Shown here in pieces: positions 22,838 through 27,011 of a DNA stretch of 27,011 bases (position 1 is the stretch's first letter; each line of letters opens with the position of its first letter). This stretch comes from JBBIUS01 sp037440105 (GTDB lineage Bacteria; Patescibacteriota; Patescibacteriia; XYB2-FULL-38-15). Made by a program: the position numbers and the translations under genes. The notes below the pieces were generated by a model that was not told the origin of the DNA, made no database searches, and saw only the letters and a list, made by a program, of their open reading frames with translations. The stretch is taken from assembly GCA_037440105.1 (NCBI GenBank), contig JBBIUS010000012.1, positions 1-27,011 of the forward strand. The letters run 5' to 3'.

Positions 22838-22877
22838 TTCCAAATTCATAATTCATAATTCATGATTTTAAATTCCA
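22838..22877 (+). repeat. ATTCATA 7-base tandem repeat before the regulator gene
   Basis: AATTCAT, AATTCAT, AATTCAT, GATTTTA and AATTCCA step in sevens; this is a single arm of the GAATCAT family. Confidence 0.75.
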
Positions 22878-22881
22878 TTTT

Positions 22882-23628
22882 ATGTTAGAAAAAGAATTGC
22901 AAAAATTAGGTCTTTCTGAAAAAGAAGCAAAAGTTTATTTAGCTTCTTTAGAACTTGGGCCTTCTGTTGTTCAAGTGCTTGCCCGTAAGGCAGGCGTAAA
23001 TCGGGCCACAACCTATGTAATGATTGAATCTTTGATTAAAAGGGGGCTAATGAGTTCTTTTGAAAAAGGCAAAAAAAGATTTTTTACGGCTGAGTCGCCT
23101 TTCCAACTTCTCTCATTGCTTAAAAAACAGGAAGCAGAGATTAAAGAAAAACAAAAAGGCATTGAAGAAATTTTACCGGAACTAAAAGCTCTTTTTGCTT
23201 CAGCAGAAGAAAAGCCAAGAGTCAGGTTTTTTGAAGGCAAAGAGGGGATTAAGGCGATCAGAGAGGATTTTTTGCGGACCAAAGATAGAAAAATCGAAAC
23301 AATTTATTCAGCCGATTTTATTAGAGAGGTTTTTACTGATGAGGAAAGGAGAGATTTTGTTGAAAAAAGAATGAAAAAGGGAATTAAAGTAAGGTCAATC
23401 TACACTTTTAAAAAGGGGACTTTGACTGATAAGACAGCTACTCGTTCTAAAATTCCGATTGAAAAGTTTCCTCTTTTTTGCGATATCATTATGTATGACA
23501 ATAATGTGGCGATCACTTCTTTAAAAGGAAAGTTGTTTGGCATTATTATTGAGAGTAAGGAATTTGCTGATACAATGAGATCTATTTTTGAATTGGCTTG
23601 GGAAGCGGCAGAAAAATATCAGAAATAA
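22882..23628 (+). CDS. TrmB-family transcriptional regulator
   Basis: 248 residues. The N-terminal winged helix-turn-helix (about 1-75) matches TrmB: LQKLGLSEKEAKVYLASLELGPSVVQVLARKAGVNRATTYVMIESLIKRGLM. A coiled linker (LLKKQEAEIKEKQKGIEEILPEL) leads to a C-terminal domain (RVRFFEGKEGIKAIREDFL...) of the phospholipase-D-like TrmB type, without the long sugar-binding region of archaeal TrmB. Such regulators are frequent in archaea and in CPR bacteria. The ligand is unknown. Its place after the glycan genes, with its own promoter, makes control of sugar or envelope genes possible. A terminator follows. Confidence 0.88.
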   Translation: MLEKELQKLGLSEKEAKVYLASLELGPSVVQVLARKAGVNRATTYVMIESLIKRGLMSSFEKGKKRFFTAESPFQLLSLLKKQEAEIKEKQKGIEEILPELKALFASAEEKPRVRFFEGKEGIKAIREDFLRTKDRKIETIYSADFIREVFTDEERRDFVEKRMKKGIKVRSIYTFKKGTLTDKTATRSKIPIEKFPLFCDIIMYDNNVAITSLKGKLFGIIIESKEFADTMRSIFELAWEAAEKYQK

Positions 23629-23662
23629 TCATTAACGATTAGTTGTTAACAATTTTGCTATG

Positions 23663-23690
23663 AGTCGAGTCTTGAACTCGACTTTTTAGC
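23663..23690 (+). terminator. Intrinsic terminator after the regulator gene
   Basis: AGTCGAGT and ACTCGACT pair over 8 bp with a 5-base loop, followed by five T. Confidence 0.8.
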
Positions 23691-23767
23691 AATTTTTTTC
23701 TTTTTTAGAAATTAAATTTATATTAAAGGAGCGACTCTTGACCGTAAATCATTATTTTCAATAAAAA

Positions 23768-23843
23768 TAAAAAAAGCCCGAGAAATTTATATTTATATTT
23801 TTTATATTATTTATATATTTTAAAGCCCTTTATTTCTCGGGCT
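23768..23843 (-). terminator. Terminator of the minus-strand RNA, with competing stems
   Basis: On the minus strand AGCCCGAGAAAT and ATTTCTCGGGCT pair over 12 bp around a 45-base AT-rich loop, followed by seven T. Inside the loop a nearer GGGCT can pair with the same AGCCC, so two stems exclude each other. Confidence 0.75.
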
Positions 23844-23977
23844 GAATTTTTTCTTGATTTTTTCCGATCCCCTCCTTTTTTCTTATAACTTGACTAGTAT
23901 TAGTTTTTATAATCTTGTAAAAATAACAGTATACATGTTATTTTTTTTAATTCTTTGTATAAAGACGGCATCCGTCT

Positions 23978-23998
23978 TTAATTTCCTTCATCGCCCAT
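23978..23998 (-). CDS. Possible 6-codon peptide (MGDEGN) with a sequestered ribosome site
   Basis: On the minus strand AAAGGAGG (24011-24004) stands five bases before ATG, followed by GGC GAT GAA GGA AAT and TAA. The ribosome site forms one side of the TTCCTCC/GGAGGAA hairpin, and the stop codon begins the next hairpin. This could be a leader peptide, or the bases may simply be conserved RNA structure that looks like a gene. Confidence 0.25.
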   Translation of the reverse strand: MGDEGN

Positions 23999-24104
23999 AG
24001 CTTCCTCCTTTGTTTCGGAGGAAAGAAAATTTTTTATCTCTTCCCTCTGGTTGATTTGGGCAATTTTAATTTTTGCTATCCGGGGTTTACCCCATGATGA
24101 TTTC

Positions 24105-24133
24105 AACATACCATAATTCTTAAAATTTGTCAA
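24105..24133 (-). promoter_or_regulatory. Strong promoter of the minus-strand RNA
   Basis: On the minus strand TTGACA (24133-24128), a 17-base spacer and TATGTT (24110-24105), with a TGG extension before the -10. Expected start at about 24098. Confidence 0.75.
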
Positions 24134-24146
24134 GGACTTTTGACAA
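24127..24146. promoter_or_regulatory. Operator-like inverted repeat over the -35
   Basis: TTGTCAA, six bases, TTGACAA: 7-bp arms that cover the -35 of the minus-strand promoter. It is suited to a dimeric repressor or activator, though none is identified. Confidence 0.4.
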
Positions 24147-24184
24147 TTTTTTATTTATTGCGCTTTATCCTGTTAAATAAAAAC

Positions 24185-24210
24185 AGCCCGATTTTCGGGC
24201 TTTTTATTTT
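24185..24210 (-). terminator. Bidirectional terminator after the PilZ gene
   Basis: AGCCCGA and TCGGGCT form a 7-bp stem with a 3-base loop and T-rich tracts on both strands. It separates the PilZ gene from the minus-strand RNA. Confidence 0.85.
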
Positions 24211-24216
24211 GCTGCT

Positions 24217-24594
24217 TCAACTTTTCTTAGGAAGCGGCGGCGGTAGAGGACCTGAATATTTTTCCTCCACATAATAGTGAATGCATTTTTGGTGCAGGGC
24301 ATCAAGCCGCAAAAAGCGAATGCCCATCCATCTGCCCAAATTGCTTTTAGCATGGTATTTTACTTCTCCTGTAACTTTAATTGTTACAGGAGGCGTTTTT
24401 GAACTGGCTGGCAGATTGAAGGTCAGCTGAACTCGGCTTCCTATTGGGGGGAGCCTTTCAAAATAGACTCCTATGCCGCCTTCGCTTAAATCGCGTCCTG
24501 TTGCGCTGGAGGCGCCATAGACTGTTTCTATCTTTACTTGCAGATTTATTGGTACGCGCGGCGCCCTCCTTCTTTCTCTTGGGTCTTTAATCAT
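24217..24594 (-). CDS. PilZ-domain protein
   Basis: 125 residues. RRAPR (residues 9-13) is the RxxxR motif and DLSEGGIG (about 37-44) is the D/N-x-S-x-x-G motif, the two parts of a PilZ cyclic-di-GMP site; VQLTFNLP, ITVTGEV-like IKVTGEVKY and GRWMGIRFLRL complete the barrel. The tail EEKYSGPLPPPLPKKS is Pro-rich. PilZ proteins act as cyclic-di-GMP receptors in motility, pili or polysaccharide export. A strong AAAGGAGG lies seven bases before the ATG, in contrast with most genes of the window. Both binding motifs are intact, but no GGDEF or EAL protein is seen here. Its base composition is richer in G+C than the genes to the left. Confidence 0.9.
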   Translation of the reverse strand: MIKDPRERRRAPRVPINLQVKIETVYGASSATGRDLSEGGIGVYFERLPPIGSRVQLTFNLPASSKTPPVTIKVTGEVKYHAKSNLGRWMGIRFLRLDALHQKCIHYYVEEKYSGPLPPPLPKKS

Positions 24595-24773
24595 CTATAA
24601 GCCTCCTTTGAAAGTTTTTAGTTTTATTTAAATGATCAAGTTTGTTTGGTTTTGTGTTTCCTGACGGCAATTTTAATTTAATACAACCTTTAAAATTTAT
24701 CAAGTGGGCGGAAGCCTTCTCTTAAGACTATCTTATCTCTCATTTTTTGTGTGTGTTTTAAATTAGCGCGGCG

Positions 24774-24802
24774 TTGACATTTTTCTAATTTTGTACTTTA
24801 AT
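24774..24802 (+). promoter_or_regulatory. Promoter of the lipoprotein-like gene
   Basis: TTGACA (24774-24779), 17-base spacer and TTTAAT (24797-24802). The transcript would start near 24809 and carry an AAGGAGG ribosome site at 24841. The rest of the 24595-24851 gap shows no gene. Confidence 0.75.
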
Positions 24803-24851
24803 ATTAAATGCCTTTAAGTGGGAAGGCGCGTCTTGATTTAAAGGAGGAAAA

Positions 24852-25637
24852 ATGAAAAAGCAGATCTTTACAATTTTTGTTTTCGCAGCCGTAATTTTCA
24901 GTTGCGCAAGCAAAAAAGTCGCGGTCATAGAAAGCAGGCTTCCAGAAAAGCAGAAGCCCGCGCCAGAAGACCATACCTTAGTAATTTTTCCCGAGATGGC
25001 AGTTTTGATAGAAACCGAAGCAGGTAGCGCCTGGTACCTTGCCCTCTGGCGGGGAGGAAAGGTTGAAAAGCATGCGGCTGTCCGCGCTCCCAAAGAGTAC
25101 GGAGAGTATGCTCTTCTTTCAGTTCTTCCAGGAAAGATAGAAAAATACAAAGACGCCTATGCTGTCATTTTATCCCACGACGCAAGGCGTTTTGTAAACG
25201 CCGAGGGAGAGATGTTTTCCTGTCCTGAAACCTTAGAAGAAATTGACTGGAAAAAAAACGCGATTCCTGTTTTAAGAGTCGCTGTTAAAGTTGATAAGGG
25301 AGAATGCAAAAGATTGATTGACTACTGGTTTGATAAGTTTGACCAAGTAGTCAAAGAGGCAGAGATTTATGATTTTATGTTTTTTAGCGCGTCTCAAAAA
25401 GCAGAATATAAATTTCCTGGATATTATGGCAAAGCAGTGCTTAAAGATGCGGAGTTAATCGAAAGATTAGTGACGCTTGAGCAAGATTTGACAAAAAGAT
25501 TTTTCTTCTGCCTGGAAAGTGTTCGCCTAAATCCTAAAAATCAAGAAATAATCAAGGAAGCAAGACAGCTTCAAAGGCGACTTTACAAAGTTAGAAAGGC
25601 GATAGAAGCAGTGAAGATTTTTATTCAAAGGAGATAA
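24852..25637 (+). CDS. Predicted lipoprotein of unknown function
   Basis: 261 residues. MKKQIFTIFVFAAVIFSCAS is a lipoprotein-type signal: basic start, hydrophobic core and a Cys at residue 18 preceded by Ser, although the -2 residue is Phe, which is not ideal. The following 240 residues are hydrophilic, with two Trp/Tyr-rich strands (SAWYLALWRGGKVEKH, IDYWFDKFDQVVKEAEIYDFMFF) and a helical, basic C-terminus (RQLQRRLYKVRKAIEAVKIFIQRR). I do not recognise a family. AAGGAGG stands four bases before the ATG, and a clear promoter and terminator enclose it, so it is a single-gene unit. It stands divergent from the PilZ gene. Confidence 0.75.
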   Translation: MKKQIFTIFVFAAVIFSCASKKVAVIESRLPEKQKPAPEDHTLVIFPEMAVLIETEAGSAWYLALWRGGKVEKHAAVRAPKEYGEYALLSVLPGKIEKYKDAYAVILSHDARRFVNAEGEMFSCPETLEEIDWKKNAIPVLRVAVKVDKGECKRLIDYWFDKFDQVVKEAEIYDFMFFSASQKAEYKFPGYYGKAVLKDAELIERLVTLEQDLTKRFFFCLESVRLNPKNQEIIKEARQLQRRLYKVRKAIEAVKIFIQRR

Positions 25638-25640
25638 AAA

Positions 25641-25680
25641 GGGCGAGATTAAGTAATTTCTTTCTCGTCCATTTTTTATT
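25641..25680 (+). terminator. Intrinsic terminator after the lipoprotein-like gene
   Basis: GGGCGAGA and TCTCGTCC pair over 8 bp (one G-T) with a 14-base loop and a T-run. Confidence 0.8.
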
Positions 25681-25737
25681 TATTTTTTCCGTTTTGGCAG
25701 ATAGAAGGGTAATCCTTTGTTATTCTGCTATGGCCTC

Positions 25738-25766
25738 TTGACAAATTTTTTTAAATATGATATAAA
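25738..25766 (+). promoter_or_regulatory. Near-consensus promoter of the GC-rich gene
   Basis: TTGACA (25738-25743), 17-base spacer and TATAAA (25761-25766) with a TGA extension before the -10. This is the best promoter in the window. The start is expected near 25773, giving a leader of about 123 bases. Confidence 0.85.
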
Positions 25767-25783
25767 GAGATATAAACTAAAAT

Positions 25784-25882
25784 AATTTCCTGCGCTTTGT
25801 TCTTGGCTTGAGTATTTATTTGAGCAAAGGACAAAGCGTAGGAAATTTGGACTTTGAAAATCATTTTTCCGTCTGAGACGGA
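25784..25882 (+). promoter_or_regulatory. Structured 5' leader of the GC-rich gene
   Basis: AATTTCCTGCGCTTTGT and ACAAAGCGTAGGAAATT pair over 16 of 17 positions (25784-25800 and 25831-25847), and TTTCCGTCT/AGACGGAAA (about 25865-25883) forms a second stem that ends at the AAAGGAGG ribosome site (25882-25889). Confidence 0.65.
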
Positions 25883-25895
25883 AAGGAGGAGAACT

Positions 25896-26813
25896 ATGAA
25901 AAAGGTAAGTGTGCTGCTGGTGGCGGCGTTGGTGAGTCTGTCTGGCCTGGCCAAGGCCGATGGTGGTCCCCGTGATTGCGGGGAAGGCTGGGCGTGGGAC
26001 GAGGCCACCCATTGCTGCGTGAAGGCCGAAAAGGCTGCGGCAGCCGGGGGAATGGTCAACGTCGGCATGTCCGACGAAGCTCTCGAGGCCGTTAACAAGG
26101 CGGCCAAGGACGGGGCCAAAGAGGGCGCCCGCGAGGCCATCAAAGAAGCCGCCCAGCCGACCAAGGCCATAAAACCGGCGGCAAAGAAGGTGGCCAAGCC
26201 GGCCGCAGCCAAACCCTGCAACCAGAGAAAGTTGCAGGATATTTCTACCGGCCTTGACCGCATCGATGCCATGGCCAAGGCTCCTCTCCGGGCTGAGGAG
26301 TTGGAAAAACTTCGAGGCCAGGTGGAGGCGGCCAGGCAGGCGGCCTTCGAGTGCGTCGAGCCGGATTTGGTGAGCCGGGCGGCGCAGCTGGCCAAGAAAT
26401 TGGCCGGCCTCAAGGCCGATCCCGACCCCATCCCGGCGGCGGGCACCACAGAGGCCCCCAAGGCCAACGAAGAGAAGGCCGAGGGGGGCGTGCTGTCCGG
26501 CGCCAGGACCTGCACCGAATGGTGCCAGGAAAGGAACCGGGGCGACGGCGAGATGAGGGGGGATCGGTGTTTTTGCCTCGGTCTGGCTGATGGTCAGACC
26601 CAGGCTACCGCCGATAGTCCCGAAGAAAAGGGGTGGTGCAGTCGCCATCCGGTGGCCTGCACCTTCGTCATCATCGGCTCCCTGGCTGTTGCCGGTGGAG
26701 TCGGCTACCTCGTTTACGACACCCAGCGTGACTACCACGTAACGCGGGGGTCGTTGAGGCAGCCCCTCCGCGGCCTGCCTGGCCAACCCCAAGGGTTTGG
26801 CCTCCGGTTTTAA
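25896..26813 (+). CDS. GC-rich secreted/membrane protein of unknown function
   Basis: 305 residues from ATG 25896, chosen because AAAGGAGG stands six bases before it; an in-frame TTG at 25854 lies inside the leader hairpin region. MKKVSVLLVAALVSLSGLAKA is a signal peptide. Two Cys clusters (CGEGWAWDEATHCC and CTEWCQERNRGDGEMRGDRC, joined by an Ala/Lys-rich helix region of about 110 residues) suggest disulfides outside the cell. HPVACTFVIIGSLAVAGGVG (near 258-277) is a membrane helix, followed by a basic Gly/Pro tail. The gene is by eye above 60% G+C, while neighbours are near 35-45%, so recent transfer is likely. I do not recognise a family. A strong terminator follows. Confidence 0.8.
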   Translation: MKKVSVLLVAALVSLSGLAKADGGPRDCGEGWAWDEATHCCVKAEKAAAAGGMVNVGMSDEALEAVNKAAKDGAKEGAREAIKEAAQPTKAIKPAAKKVAKPAAAKPCNQRKLQDISTGLDRIDAMAKAPLRAEELEKLRGQVEAARQAAFECVEPDLVSRAAQLAKKLAGLKADPDPIPAAGTTEAPKANEEKAEGGVLSGARTCTEWCQERNRGDGEMRGDRCFCLGLADGQTQATADSPEEKGWCSRHPVACTFVIIGSLAVAGGVGYLVYDTQRDYHVTRGSLRQPLRGLPGQPQGFGLRF

Positions 26814-26839
26814 GGGAGGCCAACCCAAGAGAAGAACAC

Positions 26840-26898
26840 GGACCAAAGTCAGATGATTGGTAAAAACCAATCCATCTGACCGCGGTCCTTTTTTATTT
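26840..26898 (+). terminator. Strong intrinsic terminator after the GC-rich gene
   Basis: GGACC/GGTCC, GTCAGATG/CATCTGAC and ATTGGT/ACCAAT form one long stem with small internal loops, followed by TTTTTTATTTT. Confidence 0.9.
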
Positions 26899-26960
26899 TG
26901 TTGTAACCCATTAAAGACAAAAAATCTTTTCATAGCCACTTTAGTGGTGTCTTGCAAACT

Positions 26961-27007
26961 CGCAGAAGAAATTCTTCTGCAATTTTTGCAGAAGAATTTC
27001 TTCTGCG
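26961..27007. repeat. Nested double palindrome at the right edge
   Basis: GCAGAAGAAATTCTTCTGC (26962-26980) and GCAGAAGAATTTCTTCTGC (26988-27006) are each nearly self-complementary and are exact reverse complements of each other, with a 7-base spacer. With the outer C-G pair, a 20-bp hairpin results. The window ends four bases later. Confidence 0.85.
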
Positions 27008-27011
27008 TCTT

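Larger units (their letters stand above)
23768..24098 (-). ncRNA. Candidate structured RNA, about 330 nt, minus strand
   Basis: A near-consensus promoter (24105-24133) points to a start at about 24098, and a terminator ends at 23768. In between, from the 5' end, are: stem GGGGT-AA-ACCCC (24093-24082), GGATAGC whose ATAGC (24079-24075) can pair with GCTAT (24001-23997), hairpin TTCCTCC/GGAGGAA (24023-24002) with an 8-base loop, and hairpin TAAAGACGG-ATG-CCGTCTTTA (23980-23960). No long open frame exists on either strand in the 588-base gap from 23629 to 24216. The GGATAGC...GCTATGGGCGATGAAGG order resembles what I remember of the raiA-motif RNA, but I cannot confirm this. A 6-codon frame inside (23978-23998) is an alternative reading. 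Confidence 0.6.

Noticed and set aside
16581..22877. Short tandem repeats as a CRISPR array
   Set aside because: Units are 7 bases, without unique spacers, and no cas genes are present.
23737..23763. TTG-started 8-codon frame behind an AAAGGAGC site on the plus strand
   Set aside because: A weak start codon, a very short product and its position between two terminators make chance more likely.
25728..26957. Long minus-strand open frame (409 codons) opposite the GC-rich gene
   Set aside because: High G+C removes stop codons on both strands. It has no ribosome site, reads through the terminator, and gives a low-complexity Gly/Leu/Arg product, whereas the plus-strand frame has a signal peptide and a good ribosome site.
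1..27011. Recoding of TGA as glycine or tryptophan, known in some CPR lineages
   Set aside because: TGA ends ftsE, ftsX, PilZ and a GT2 gene at the expected family lengths, and no conserved position requires reading TGA.

Overview
The window is AT-rich bacterial DNA read with the standard bacterial code (TGA is used as a stop, for example at the ends of ftsE and ftsX). The gene set suggests a member of the Candidate Phyla Radiation (Patescibacteria), probably Parcubacteria-like: compact operons, almost no Shine-Dalgarno sequences, a DUF4012 protein, surface proteins with YLGRP-type repeats, a YtxH protein, a TrmB-type regulator and a DUF763 protein. This placement rests on gene content only; there is no rRNA in the window.

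Layout. 1-2350: the end of an unknown gene, a perfect palindrome, a 40-residue membrane peptide, a nitroreductase, an EF-Tu domain-2-like mini-protein and a DUF763 protein. 2476-8719: a same-strand run for the envelope and division: small multidrug export-like membrane protein, MurD, a MurE-like ligase, TsaC/Sua5, a bacterial PH-domain membrane protein, FtsB/DivIC and a membrane-anchored PpiC/SurA-type isomerase. 8767-9167: a minus-strand tRNA-Gly(CCC)-tRNA-Thr(CGT) unit with its own promoter and terminator. 9144-11785: an RlpA-like protein and FtsE-FtsX. 11774-12230: tRNA-Gln(TTG), followed by two partial copies of its own 3' end. 12355-14851: an SH3b surface protein, an M14 carboxypeptidase-like enzyme, YtxH and acylphosphatase. 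15064-23628: surface-glycan and shape genes (three GT2 and one GT4 glycosyltransferases, DUF4012, MreB) and a TrmB-type regulator. 23640-27011: a different kind of region. It has strong Shine-Dalgarno sites, near-consensus promoters, a candidate structured RNA on the minus strand, a PilZ protein, a lipoprotein-like gene, and a very GC-rich secreted or membrane protein gene behind a structured leader.

How the genes work together. MurD/MurE, FtsB, FtsEX, RlpA, MreB and the glycosyltransferases describe a peptidoglycan-bearing cell that divides and elongates by the usual machinery and decorates its surface with glycans. TsaC and the three tRNAs belong to translation.

The most unusual features are: (1) a degenerate repeat with a 7-base period that fills many intergenic gaps and also occurs in frame inside murD, murE and two glycosyltransferase genes; (2) the candidate structured RNA at about 23768-24098 on the minus strand; (3) att-like scars downstream of tRNA-Gln; and (4) the switch in translation signals and base composition at the right end.
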